A stretch of 64,000 nt of DNA from JBBRVW01 sp038246545. Lineage in GTDB: Bacteria > Actinomycetota > Actinomycetes > JACCUZ01. Shown here one piece after another: positions 36,225 to 44,978 of the stretch. The stretch spans positions 62,001 through 126,000 of the forward strand of contig JBBRVW010000003.1 of NCBI GenBank assembly GCA_038246545.1, given 5' to 3'. The notes beneath the pieces are model-generated. The model saw nothing but the letters and a program-made list of their open reading frames with translations, was not told the origin of the DNA and searched no databases. Within the stretch, counting starts at the first letter, position 1. Each line of letters begins with the position of its first letter. The translations under genes were made by a program, and so were the position numbers.

Positions 36225-37216
36225 TGAGCTTCCACGTGCGGACCGTCGAGGCGCCGCGGACCGAGCGTCCCGCCATCGACCTGACCGCCCGGCTCGGCAG
36301 CCTGGTGCTGCCCAACCCGGTACTCACCGCCTCCGGCTGCGCGGCGGCCGGCCGCGAGCTCGGCCAGTTCTTCGACGTCGCCGACCTCGGTGCCGTCGTG
36401 ACCAAGTCGATCATGCTTGCGCCGCGGTCCGGCCGGGCGACGCCGCGGATGGCCGAGACCCCGGGCGGCATGCTCAACTCCATCGGGCTCCAGGGTCCGG
36501 GTGTCGACGCCTTCCTCGAGCACGACCTGCCGTGGCTGCACGAGCAGGGGGCCAGGGCCGTCGTCTCGATCGCCGGCGGCAGCGTCGAGGAGTACACCGA
36601 GCTGGCCCGTCGCCTACGAGGGGCGCCGGGCCTGGTTGCCGTCGAGGTGAACATCTCCTGCCCCAACGTCGAGAACCGCGGGCTGGTCTTCGCCTGCGAC
36701 CCCGGCGCCGCCTCGGAGGTCGTCGCCGCGGTCCGCCGGCACACCGCACCGTCCGTGCCGGTGCTGGCCAAGCTGTCGCCCGACGTCACCGACATCGTCA
36801 CCATCGCGCGCGCCTGCGTCGATGCCGGTGCCGACGCTCTGTCGATGATCAACACGCTGCTCGGGATGGCTCTCGACCTCGACACCATGCGCCCGGTGCT
36901 CGCCGGGGTCACCGGCGGTCTGTCCGGGCGGGCGGTCAAGCCGGTGGCGGTGCGCTGCATCTGGCAGGTGCACGCGGCCCTCCCCGAAGTGCCCATCCTC
37001 GGCATGGGCGGGGTCGCGTCCGGCCTGGACGCCTTCGAGCTGGTGCTGGCCGGTGCCAGCGCGGTCTCGGTGGGCACGGCGATCTTCCACGACCCCTCGG
37101 CACCCGTCCGCGTCCTCGCCGAGCTGGCCGACGCCCTGGCCGCCCGCGGTTTCGCCTCGGTCGAGGACGCCGTGGGTCACGCCCACCGCCAGCTGGCCCG
37201 CCACCACGACAGCTGA
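36224..37216 (+). CDS. pyrD: Dihydroorotate dehydrogenase, class 1B catalytic subunit
   Basis: FMN enzyme oxidising dihydroorotate. 330 residues. The catalytic base is Cys146 in VNISCPNVEN, the class 1 type, and the adjacent pyrK makes it a NAD-linked 1B enzyme instead of the quinone-linked class 2 seen in many actinomycetes. Other motifs: NPVLTASGCAAAGREL, LNSIGLQGPG, PILGMGGVASG and AVSVGTAIF. ATG overlaps pyrK. Confidence 0.95.
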   Translation: MSFHVRTVEAPRTERPAIDLTARLGSLVLPNPVLTASGCAAAGRELGQFFDVADLGAVVTKSIMLAPRSGRATPRMAETPGGMLNSIGLQGPGVDAFLEHDLPWLHEQGARAVVSIAGGSVEEYTELARRLRGAPGLVAVEVNISCPNVENRGLVFACDPGAASEVVAAVRRHTAPSVPVLAKLSPDVTDIVTIARACVDAGADALSMINTLLGMALDLDTMRPVLAGVTGGLSGRAVKPVAVRCIWQVHAALPEVPILGMGGVASGLDAFELVLAGASAVSVGTAIFHDPSAPVRVLAELADALAARGFASVEDAVGHAHRQLARHHDS

Positions 37217-37233
37217 AGGAGTCCCACCGCGCC

Positions 37234-37938
37234 ATGACCGCTGCCCCCGACCGGCCCGCGCCCGTCGCCGTCGCGCTCGACACCCCGGACCTCGAGACCG
37301 CGGTCTCGTGGGCGGCCGCGGCCGGCCCCCACCTGAGCACGATGAAGGTCGGGCTCCAGCTGTTCCTGCGCCACGGTCACGACGCCGTGCTGAAGTGCCG
37401 GGAAGCCAGCGGCGGTCGTGACCTCTTCCTCGACCTCAAGCTGCACGACATCCCGAACACGGTCGCCGGCGCGGCGCACGCGGTGTCCGAGCTGGCGCCG
37501 ACGTACCTCACGGTGCACGCCAGTGGGGGGCCGGACATGGTGCGTGCGGCTGTCGACGCGCTCCCCACGACCACGGTGGTCGGCGTCACGGTCCTCACGT
37601 CGCTGTCGGCGGAGCAGCTCGCGGCGGTTGGCTTCGCCGGCGCCCCGCGCGACGCCGTACGTCGGCTGGCGGCGCTGGCGGTCGAGGGCGGGGCGCGCGC
37701 GCTGGTCTGCTCACCGCTGGAGGTGGCCGACGTCCGGCGCGAGGTCGGCTCCGGGATCACCCTCATCACACCGGGGGTCCGGCCGGCGGGGGGAGCGGTC
37801 GGTGACCAGGCGCGGGTGGCGACTCCGCAGCAGGCCCTGGCCGACGGCGCCGACCTGCTCGTCGTCGGCCGGCCCGTCACCGGAGCCGCCGACGTCTCGG
37901 CGGCGGCAGCCGCACTTGCGCACTCCCTCTCTACCTGA
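37234..37938 (+). CDS. pyrF: Orotidine 5'-phosphate decarboxylase (type I)
   Basis: Last step to UMP. 234 residues, the short type I form; active-site DLKLHDIPNTV with Lys69, TVHASGGPDMV and ITPGVRPAGG. Mycobacteria and many other actinomycetes use a longer type II PyrF, so this is a lineage marker. The ATG at 37234 follows GAAGGAGT. Last gene of the pyr operon. Confidence 0.95.
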   Translation: MTAAPDRPAPVAVALDTPDLETAVSWAAAAGPHLSTMKVGLQLFLRHGHDAVLKCREASGGRDLFLDLKLHDIPNTVAGAAHAVSELAPTYLTVHASGGPDMVRAAVDALPTTTVVGVTVLTSLSAEQLAAVGFAGAPRDAVRRLAALAVEGGARALVCSPLEVADVRREVGSGITLITPGVRPAGGAVGDQARVATPQQALADGADLLVVGRPVTGAADVSAAAAALAHSLST

Positions 37939-38031
37939 GGTCGAGACACGGATCCATTGTGGCGCAACGTCTTCCGGCCCCCGTGCCCTCGGTCGATCGG
38001 ACGATTTGCTGCCCCGGGCGGCCGACCCGCA

Positions 38032-38061
38032 TTGCTAGTACCGGGCGGCAGTCGCTAGGTT
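38032..38061 (+). promoter_or_regulatory. Putative promoter of mihF
   Basis: TTGCTA (38032-38037), 18 nt, TAGGTT (38056-38061), a good match to the actinomycete housekeeping consensus. Start of transcription would be near 38068, about 40 nt before the mihF GTG. The preceding part of the gap (37939-38031) shows nothing clear. Confidence 0.5.
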
Positions 38062-38106
38062 CCTGACTCGTTCTCGTCCGCTGCACCGACGCCGAGGTGA
38101 CCTCTC

Positions 38107-38436
38107 GTGGCACTGCCCCCGTTGACTCCCGAGCAAAGGGCAGCGGCCCTGGGGAAGGCCGCGATCGCGAGGCGTGAGCGGGCGGCCGTGAAGAACCGGC
38201 TGAAGCACTCCGGCGCCTCCCTGATCGAGGTGCTCAAGGAGGGCGGCCGCGAGGGCGGTAACGACATCGTCGGCAAGATGAAGGTGTCTGCCGTGCTCGA
38301 GTCGCTGCCCGGCGTCGGCAAGGTCCGGGCGCGCAAGATCATGGAGGAGATCGGCATCTCCGAGAGCCGCCGGGTCCGCGGGCTCGGCGCGCAGCAGCTC
38401 GCCGCCCTCGAGCGGGAGTTCGGCGGCACGGCCTGA
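38107..38436 (+). CDS. mihF: Actinobacterial integration host factor mIHF
   Basis: Nucleoid-associated DNA-binding protein essential in mycobacteria; needed for phage L5 integration there. 109 residues: basic helical N-terminal part (EQRAAALGKAAIARRERAAVKNRLK) and a helix-two-turn-helix region (VLESLPGVGKVRARKIMEEIGI) that contacts DNA. GTG start. Followed by gmk, rpoZ and coaBC, the order typical of actinomycetes. Confidence 0.95.
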   Translation: MALPPLTPEQRAAALGKAAIARRERAAVKNRLKHSGASLIEVLKEGGREGGNDIVGKMKVSAVLESLPGVGKVRARKIMEEIGISESRRVRGLGAQQLAALEREFGGTA

Positions 38437-38459
38437 GCCCCTCCGGTGGCACGGCCGAC

Positions 38460-38507
38460 GGCACTGCTGACAGGGCTGCTGACGTGGCTGCTAACAGGGC
38501 TGCCGAC
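38460..38507 (+). repeat. Four imperfect 12-bp repeats spanning the gmk start
   Basis: Units GGCACTGCTGAC, AGGGCTGCTGAC, GTGGCTGCTAAC and AGGGCTGCCGAC lie head to tail; the gmk GTG is the first codon of the third. They keep one frame and encode an Ala-Asp-rich leader. Confidence 0.6.
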
Positions 38508-39089
38508 AGCGCCGGCGAGGACACCCGTCGCCCGGGACCCCGTCTCGTCGTCCTCTCCGGACCGTCCGGTGTCGGCAAGAGCACCGTCGTCAAGGCGCTC
38601 CGCGACCAGCACCCCGACGTGTGGCTGTCGGTGTCGGCGACCACCCGGTTCCCGCGACCCGGCGAGGTCGACGGCGTGCACTACCGGTTCGTCAGCCGCG
38701 AGCAGTTCCAGGAGCTGGTCGACGGCGGCGGCCTGCTGGAGTGGGCCGAGTTCGCCGGCAACCTCTACGGCACCCCGCGCCAGCCCGTGCTCGACCACCT
38801 GGCGGACGGGCGCCCCGTCATCCTCGAGATCGAGATCCAGGGGGCCCGGCAGGTCCGGGAGCGGATGCAGCAGGCCCTGCTGGTGTTCCTCGCCCCGCCG
38901 ACGTGGGACGAGCTGGTCCGCCGGCTCACCGGTCGCGGCACCGAGCCGCCGGACGTCGTCGAGAAGCGGCTGGCCCTGGCGCGCGACGAGCTGGCCGCCG
39001 AGCCCGAGTTCGACGTCACGCTGGTCAACACGGACGTCGAGGAGGTCGCCGCCCGGCTGGTAGCCTTGGCGGTTGCGTCCCGGGAGTGA
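38484..39089 (+). CDS. gmk: Guanylate kinase
   Basis: GMP plus ATP to GDP plus ADP. 201 residues; P-loop SGPSGVGKST (25-34), GMP-binding SATTRFPRPGEVDGVHYRFV, and LEIEIQGARQVRERM. The first 20 residues are an Ala/Asp-rich leader made by 12-bp repeats. The GTG at 38484 is the only plausible start in frame, with only a weak AGGG upstream. Confidence 0.92.
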   Translation: MAANRAADSAGEDTRRPGPRLVVLSGPSGVGKSTVVKALRDQHPDVWLSVSATTRFPRPGEVDGVHYRFVSREQFQELVDGGGLLEWAEFAGNLYGTPRQPVLDHLADGRPVILEIEIQGARQVRERMQQALLVFLAPPTWDELVRRLTGRGTEPPDVVEKRLALARDELAAEPEFDVTLVNTDVEEVAARLVALAVASRE

Positions 39090-39148
39090 TCCCGGGGCTC
39101 CGTGCGGGCGCTCCTGCACCACCGCGAACTTCGAGGGAAGGCATCACC

Positions 39149-39415
39149 GTGTCCGGCATCGCCGCCGCGCCTGAGGGCATCACCAACCCGCCGATCGACG
39201 AGCTGCTCGCCGCAACCGACTCCAAGTACAGCCTGGTGATCTACGCCGCCAAGCGCGCCCGCCAGATCAACGCCTACTACTCCCAGCTGGGCGAAGGCCT
39301 GCTCGAGTACGTCGGCCCGCTCGTCGAGACCCACGTGCACGAGAAGCCGCTGTCGATCGCCATGCGCGAGATCAACAGCGGGATGCTCGGCTACGAGAAG
39401 ATCGACCAGGCCTGA
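39149..39415 (+). CDS. rpoZ: RNA polymerase omega subunit
   Basis: Small subunit that chaperones beta-prime. 88 residues; PPIDELLAATDSKYSLVIYA and KRARQINAYYSQL are the omega signature. The GTG at 39149 follows GAGGGAAGG; the longer ORF is a gmk shadow. The C-terminal SIAMREINSGMLGYEKID is typical of actinomycete omega. Confidence 0.94.
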   Translation: MSGIAAAPEGITNPPIDELLAATDSKYSLVIYAAKRARQINAYYSQLGEGLLEYVGPLVETHVHEKPLSIAMREINSGMLGYEKIDQA

Positions 39416-39444
39416 CGGCCGCTGCCGACCCCGCCTCGCCGCCC

Positions 39445-40677
39445 ATGACCGTCCACCGCCCGCGTGTGGTGCTCGGCGTGGGGGGCGGGATCGCCGCCTA
39501 CAAGGTGGCCGAGCTGCTCCGGCGGCTCACCGAGAGCGGGCACGACGTCCGCGTCGTCCCGACCCGGGCTGCCCTGGAGTTCGTCGGCGCCCCGACCTGG
39601 GCGGCCCTGTCCGGCCACCCGGTCACCACCGAGGTCTGGGACGACGTCCACCAGGTGCCACACGTCCGCCTCGGCCAGGAGGCCGAGCTCGTCGTCGTCG
39701 CGCCCGCCACGGCCGACCTGCTGGCCCGCGCCGCCCACGGCCTCGCCGACGACCTGCTCACCAGCACGCTGCTCACCGCCCGATGCCCGGTCCTCATGGC
39801 TCCGGCGATGCACACCGAGATGTGGCTGCACCCCGCGACCCAGGCCAACGTCGCGACGCTCCGGTCCCGCGGCGTGCAGGTGCTCGAGCCCGCCTCCGGC
39901 CGCCTCACCGGCGCCGACAGCGGTCCCGGTCGCCTCCCGGAGCCGGCCGACATCCACGCCGCCGCGGTCCGTGCCCTCGCAGGACGCACCGCGACGCGCG
40001 ACCTCGCGGGCCGGCAGGTCGTCGTCTCCGCCGGTGGCACCCGCGAGCACCTCGACCCGGTCCGGTTCCTCGGCAACCGCTCGTCCGGGCGGCAGGGCTG
40101 GGCACTGGCCACGACCGCAGCGGCGCGCGGCGCCCAGGTGACCCTCGTCGCCGCCAACGTGGCCCTCCCGGAGCCAGCCGGCGTGACCGTCGTCCCGGTG
40201 GTCTCCGCCGAGCAGCTGCGCGAGGCCGTCCTCAAGGCGGCCACCACCGCCGATGCCGTGGTCATGGCCGCCGCGGTGGCCGACTTCCGGCCCCGTGACA
40301 GGCGCGACACCAAGATCAAGAAGAGTGCCGGGGCAGATCCCGAGCCGGTCGCGCTCGTGCGCACCACCGACGTGCTGGCCGAGGTCGCCCGGTCGCCGCG
40401 AGCCCGCGACGGCCAGGTGGTCGTCGGGTTCGCCGCCGAGACCGGCGACACCGACGGCGACGCCCTCACCCACGGTCGCGCCAAGCTGGCGACCAAGGGG
40501 GCCGACCTGCTCGTCGTCAACGAGGTCGGGGGAGCGGGCCACCCCACCGGCTTCGAAGGCACCGAGAACGCCGCCGTGGTGCTGGGTGCCGACGGCAGCG
40601 AGACCCCGGTGCCGCTCGGGCCGAAGGAAGACCTCGCCGACGTCGTCTGGGACCTGGTCCGGCAGCGCTGGACGTAG
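39445..40677 (+). CDS. coaBC: Bifunctional phosphopantothenoylcysteine decarboxylase / synthetase
   Basis: Two steps of coenzyme A synthesis. 410 residues. N-terminal FMN decarboxylase CoaC (GVGGGIAAYKVAELLRRL, APATADLLARAAHG, APAMHTEMW, where His replaces the more common Asn of PAMN) and C-terminal CTP-dependent synthetase CoaB (VSAGGTREHLDPVRFLGNRSSG, AAAVADFRP, KIKKS). ATG start 29 nt after rpoZ. Confidence 0.95.
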   Translation: MTVHRPRVVLGVGGGIAAYKVAELLRRLTESGHDVRVVPTRAALEFVGAPTWAALSGHPVTTEVWDDVHQVPHVRLGQEAELVVVAPATADLLARAAHGLADDLLTSTLLTARCPVLMAPAMHTEMWLHPATQANVATLRSRGVQVLEPASGRLTGADSGPGRLPEPADIHAAAVRALAGRTATRDLAGRQVVVSAGGTREHLDPVRFLGNRSSGRQGWALATTAAARGAQVTLVAANVALPEPAGVTVVPVVSAEQLREAVLKAATTADAVVMAAAVADFRPRDRRDTKIKKSAGADPEPVALVRTTDVLAEVARSPRARDGQVVVGFAAETGDTDGDALTHGRAKLATKGADLLVVNEVGGAGHPTGFEGTENAAVVLGADGSETPVPLGPKEDLADVVWDLVRQRWT

Positions 40678-40772
40678 TGCCGTCGCGGCGAAGGCGGCAA
40701 CGCCCGCCCGGTAGACTCCCACCCGGCCCGCCGCCGGGCCGTCGTCCCGACCCCGATCCGCCGAGGAGTTCC

Positions 40773-41969
40773 GTGTCCCGCCGCCTGTTCACGTCGGAGT
40801 CGGTCACCGAGGGCCATCCGGACAAGATCGCCGACCAGATCAGCGACTCCATCCTCGACGCCCTGCTCGCCGAGGACCCGGCCAGCCGCGTCGCGGTCGA
40901 GACGATGATCACCACCGGCCAGGTGCACGTCGCCGGCGAGGTCACCACCTCGGCGTACGCCGACATCGCGGGCATCGTCCGCGCGCGGATCCTCGAGATC
41001 GGCTACGACTCGTCCGCCAAGGGCTTCGACGGCCACTCGTGCGGCGTCTCGGTCTCGATCGGTGCGCAGTCGGCCGACATCGCGCAGGGGGTCGACGCGG
41101 CATACGAGGCGCGCACCGGCGAGTCGGTCGAGGACCCGCTGGACCGTCAGGGCGCCGGTGACCAGGGCCTGATGTTCGGCTACGCCTGCGACGACACCCC
41201 GGAGCTCATGCCGCTGCCGATCCACCTCGCGCACCGGCTCGCCCAGCAGCTGACCACGGTCCGCAAGGATGGCGCGGTGCCCTACCTCCGGCCGGACGGC
41301 AAGACCCAGGTCACCATCGAGTACGACGGCGACCGCGCGGTCCGCCTCGACACCGTCGTGGTGTCCAGCCAGCACGCCTCCGACATCGGGCTCGAGTCGA
41401 TGCTGCAGCCGGACATCGCCGAGCAGGTCGTGAAGCCGGTCCTGGACGGCGTCGACATCGACATCAGCGGCTTCCGGCTGCTCGTGAACCCGACCGGCCG
41501 GTTCGAGGTCGGCGGCCCGATGGGCGACGCCGGGCTCACCGGCCGCAAGATCATCGTGGACACCTATGGCGGCATGGCCCGCCACGGGGGCGGTGCGTTC
41601 TCCGGCAAGGACCCGTCCAAGGTCGACCGGTCCGCCGCCTACGCGATGCGCTGGGTCGCCAAGAACGTCGTAGCAGCCGGCCTGGCCCGGCGCTGCGAGG
41701 TCCAGATCGCCTACGCGATCGGCAAGGCGCACCCGGTGGGCCTGTTCGTCGAGACGTTCGGCACCGAGACCGTCGCGCCCGGCGTGATCCAGGACGCCGT
41801 CACCTCGGTCTTCGACCTGCGGCCGGCCGCGATCATCCGCGACCTGGACCTGCTCCGGCCGATCTACGCCCAGACCGCGGCGTACGGCCACTTCGGCCGC
41901 GAGCTGCCGGACTTCACCTGGGAGCGCACCGACCGGGTCGACGCCCTCAAGGCCGCCGCCTCCGCCTGA
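40773..41969 (+). CDS. metK: S-adenosylmethionine synthetase
   Basis: Methionine plus ATP to SAM. 398 residues; FTSESVTEGHPDKIADQISD, GAGDQGLMFGYA (substrate loop), GGGAFSGKDPSKVDRSAAY (P-loop-like) and the C-terminal domain. GTG at 40773 with GAGGAG before it. A -10-like GGTAGACT is at 40711-40717; no SAM riboswitch is seen in the 95-nt leader. A long hairpin follows the gene. Confidence 0.96.
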   Translation: MSRRLFTSESVTEGHPDKIADQISDSILDALLAEDPASRVAVETMITTGQVHVAGEVTTSAYADIAGIVRARILEIGYDSSAKGFDGHSCGVSVSIGAQSADIAQGVDAAYEARTGESVEDPLDRQGAGDQGLMFGYACDDTPELMPLPIHLAHRLAQQLTTVRKDGAVPYLRPDGKTQVTIEYDGDRAVRLDTVVVSSQHASDIGLESMLQPDIAEQVVKPVLDGVDIDISGFRLLVNPTGRFEVGGPMGDAGLTGRKIIVDTYGGMARHGGGAFSGKDPSKVDRSAAYAMRWVAKNVVAAGLARRCEVQIAYAIGKAHPVGLFVETFGTETVAPGVIQDAVTSVFDLRPAAIIRDLDLLRPIYAQTAAYGHFGRELPDFTWERTDRVDALKAAASA

Positions 41970-42006
41970 CCCTCTGTCCGGACACCCTCCGGATCGCTGC
42001 CTTGAA

Positions 42007-42055
42007 TGGCGCGAAGTGGCTGCTTCAAGGCCGGTGAAGCAGCCACTACGCGCCA
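42007..42055 (+). terminator. 21-bp hairpin after metK
   Basis: Arms 42007-42027 and 42035-42055 pair at 20 of 21 positions around a 7-nt loop, 38 nt after metK. Strong bidirectional-type terminator or palindromic repeat. The following 150 nt to priA shows no clear promoter. Confidence 0.7.
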
Positions 42056-42204
42056 CTCGACGACCAGGGTGAGGGACCGACGGCGAGGGGGCCAACGGCG
42101 AAGCGTCCGCGTCCTTGCTGCTCGGGCCCGAGCCACGACGGCGGGAGAGATCCGTGCGGGCACCTCGACACTGCACTGTCCCGGGGGAGTGATGGGATGG
42201 GCGC

Positions 42205-44262
42205 ATGAGCGACGACGGGGAGCAGCTGGCGCTGCTGCAGTCGTCCCCGCGCGCAGCCGCCAGGTCCACGGCCCCCGCGGCCAAGGTCCGGCGGCCGAAG
42301 CAAGCGCGGACACCCGCCGCTGTCCGACCCGTGGCCCGGGTCGCGGTCGACGTCGGGCTCGCACACCTCGACCGGCCGTTCGACTTCCAGGTCCCCGCCG
42401 AGGTCGACGACGTCGCGCAGGAGGGGGTCCGGGTCCGGGTGCGGTTCTCCGGGCGGCTGGTCGACGGCTACCTGCTCGAGCGGGCCGACGCGAGCGAGCA
42501 CCAGGGCCGGCTGGCGTTCCTCGAGAAGGTCGTGTCGCCCGAGCCCGTGCTCGCACCCGAGGTGCTCCAGGTGGCGCGTGAGGTCGCCGACCGCTACGCG
42601 GGCACGCTCGCCGACGTCCTGCGGCTGGCGGTGCCCCCGCGGCACGCCCGGGTCGAGCAGGCGGAGCTCGCCCCGGCGGCGGAGCTGCCGGCGCCGGCCC
42701 GGCCCGAGCTCGCCGGCTGGACCCGCTACGAGCACGGCCCGGCCCTGCTCGACGCGGTCCACGCCGGCGCCACCGTCCGCGCGGTCTGGTCGTCACTCCC
42801 CGGGCCGACCTGGCCCGACGAGCTGGCCCGGTTGGTGGGCACTGCCCTGGCAGCCGGGAGGGGCGCGCTGGTCGTCCTGCCCGACCACCGCGACGTCGCC
42901 CGGGTCGACGCCGCCCTCACCGGCCTGCTCGGCGCCGGTCGGCACGCCGTCCTCACCGCCGAGGCCGGGCCGGCCGCGCGCTACCGGAGCTGGCTGCGGG
43001 TCCGCCGCGGCGAGGTCCGCGCGGTGGTCGGGACCCGGGCGGCGATGTTCGCGCCGGTCCGCGACCTCGGCCTGGCCGTCGTGTGGGACGACGGCGACGA
43101 CCTGCACGCCGAGCCGCGGGCGCCCTACCCGCACGTCCGCACGGTCCTGGCTGTGCGCAGCACGATCCAGGGTGCCTGCCTCGTCGTCGGCGGGATGGCC
43201 CGGACCGCCGAGGGAGCGGCTCTGGTGCGCTCCGGCTGGGCCCGCTCCGTCGCCGCTTCGCGCGAGGTCGTGCGCCGGACGGCTCCGCACGTGGTCGCCG
43301 ATCCCGGCACCGACCACCCGGCTGAGGCCGGGGTCCGGGGCGCCCGGCTCCCGACCCAGGCGTGGCGGGTGGCGCGCACGGGGTTGCAGACCGGCCCGGT
43401 CCTGGTTCAGGTGCCGCGCACCGGCTACCTCCCCGGCCTGGCCTGCGCCACCTGCCGGGCACCCGCGCGCTGCACCGTCTGCCGCGGCCCGCTCGGCGCC
43501 GGCGACGCCCGGCGGGCACCGGCCTGCCGGTGGTGCGGCGTGGTGGCCGCCGACTGGGCCTGCCCCACCTGTGACGGACGCCGGCTGCGCGCGACCGTGG
43601 TGGGCTCCGGCCGCACCGCGGAGGAGCTCGGCCGCGCCTTCCCGCGGGTCCCGGTGCGCCCCAGCGGCGGCAGCTCACCCGTGCTGGCTCAGGTCGGCCC
43701 GGAGCCGGCGCTCGTGGTGGCGACGCCCGGCGCCGAACCGGTCGCCGACGGGGGCTACGCCGCCGCGCTGCTGCTCGACGGCTGGGCTCTATTGGGGCGG
43801 CCCGACCTGCGGGCCGCCGAGGAAACCCTGCGGCGGTGGACCGCGGCCGCGGCCCTGGTGCGGCCGGCACCCGACGGCGGCACCGTCGTCGTGCTGGCCG
43901 ACTCGGGCTCGCCGGCGGTCCAGGCGCTGGTGCGGTTCGACCAGCCCGGCTTCGCCGATCGAGAGCTGGGGGAGCGGGCGGCGCTCCGGCTGCCGCCGGA
44001 GTCCAGGATGGCCTCGCTCACCGGCACGCCCGACGCGCTGGCCGGCTTCCTCGCCGCGGCCGAGCTGCCGCCCCACGCCGAGCTGCTCGGGCCGGTGCCG
44101 GCCGGTCCCGACCACCGCGACCAGGAGCGGCTGCTGGTCCGGGCCTCCCGCGGCGAGAGCGCCGCCACCGTCCGCGCGCTCAAGGCGGCCGCCGGGGTGC
44201 GCAGCGCGCACAAGGAGGCCGGAGCGGTCCGGCTCCAGGTCGACCCGCGGGAGATCGCATGA
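42205..44262 (+). CDS. priA: PriA-like primosomal protein N' without helicase motifs
   Basis: 685 residues. The N-terminal 3'-DNA-binding domain (VARVAVDVGLAHLDRPFDFQVP) and eight zinc-ligand Cys (CATC, CTVC, CRWC, CPTC, about 413-456) are kept, as is the end domain. The ATPase motifs are not: no GxxxSGKT P-loop (GRGALVVLPDHRD stands there) and WDDGDDLH replaces DEEH. This degenerate form is the usual one in actinomycetes, so it may restart replication through DNA and partner binding only, or rely on another helicase. ATG at 42205; stop overlaps the next ATG. Confidence 0.88.
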   Translation: MSDDGEQLALLQSSPRAAARSTAPAAKVRRPKQARTPAAVRPVARVAVDVGLAHLDRPFDFQVPAEVDDVAQEGVRVRVRFSGRLVDGYLLERADASEHQGRLAFLEKVVSPEPVLAPEVLQVAREVADRYAGTLADVLRLAVPPRHARVEQAELAPAAELPAPARPELAGWTRYEHGPALLDAVHAGATVRAVWSSLPGPTWPDELARLVGTALAAGRGALVVLPDHRDVARVDAALTGLLGAGRHAVLTAEAGPAARYRSWLRVRRGEVRAVVGTRAAMFAPVRDLGLAVVWDDGDDLHAEPRAPYPHVRTVLAVRSTIQGACLVVGGMARTAEGAALVRSGWARSVAASREVVRRTAPHVVADPGTDHPAEAGVRGARLPTQAWRVARTGLQTGPVLVQVPRTGYLPGLACATCRAPARCTVCRGPLGAGDARRAPACRWCGVVAADWACPTCDGRRLRATVVGSGRTAEELGRAFPRVPVRPSGGSSPVLAQVGPEPALVVATPGAEPVADGGYAAALLLDGWALLGRPDLRAAEETLRRWTAAAALVRPAPDGGTVVVLADSGSPAVQALVRFDQPGFADRELGERAALRLPPESRMASLTGTPDALAGFLAAAELPPHAELLGPVPAGPDHRDQERLLVRASRGESAATVRALKAAAGVRSAHKEAGAVRLQVDPREIA

Positions 44263-44930
44263 CCGCGCCGCGGTCCGGGGCCGACCAGCGCCCGCCCCGG
44301 GTCGCCGTCCCCACCACCGTCGTCTTCGATCTCGGCGGCGTCCTCGTCGACTGGGACCCCCGCTACCTCTACCGGCAGCTGCTGCCCGAGGACGAGGTCG
44401 AGGCGTTCCTCACCGAGGTCGACTTCATGGCCTGGAACCACCGGGCCGACTCCGGTGGCCGCTGGGCTGATGCTGTGTCCGAGCACACCGAGCGGTTCCC
44501 GCACCGCGCCGAGCTGTTGGCTGCCTACCCCGCGAGGTTCCGCGAGACCCTCGGCGGCGAGGTGCCGGGCACGGTCGAGCTGCTCCGCGAGCTGCACCGC
44601 GGTGGCGTGCGACTGCTCGCGCTGACCAACTGGTCGGCCGAGACCTTCCCGCACGCCCGGGAGCTGTTCGACTTCCTCACGTTGTTCGAGGACGTCGTGG
44701 TGTCGGGGGAGGAGCAGCTCGCCAAGCCCGACCCGGCCGTCTTCGCCCTGCTGGTCGACCGCTACGGCCTCGACGCCCGGCGCACGGTCTTCGTCGACGA
44801 CTCCCCGCGCAACGTCGGGGCAGCTGTCGACGCGGGCCTGGTTGCCCTGCAGTTCCGCGACGCGCACCGGCTGCGGGCCGACCTCGCCGCCCTCGGGCTG
44901 CTGACCGGGAGCGGCGGCTCGGCGCCGTAG
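44259..44930 (+). CDS. HAD superfamily hydrolase (YihX-like)
   Basis: 223 residues. Motif I VVFDLGGVLVDWDP with the nucleophile Asp, motif II LLALTNWSAE, motif III Lys in AKPDPAVF, motif IV VFVDDSPRNV. The DLGGVL form and the helical cap fit YihX-type sugar or small phosphate phosphatases; the substrate is not predictable. Overlaps priA by 4 nt. Confidence 0.85.
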   Translation: MTAPRSGADQRPPRVAVPTTVVFDLGGVLVDWDPRYLYRQLLPEDEVEAFLTEVDFMAWNHRADSGGRWADAVSEHTERFPHRAELLAAYPARFRETLGGEVPGTVELLRELHRGGVRLLALTNWSAETFPHARELFDFLTLFEDVVVSGEEQLAKPDPAVFALLVDRYGLDARRTVFVDDSPRNVGAAVDAGLVALQFRDAHRLRADLAALGLLTGSGGSAP

Positions 44931-44978
44931 ACTGGCCGACCGCGCCCGCCCTCCCGTCCTCAGAAGGAGCCCACGACC

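Noticed and set aside
40678..40772. SAM riboswitch before metK
   Set aside because: The 95-nt leader lacks the conserved SAM-I or SAM-II cores; only a -10-like TAGACT was seen.
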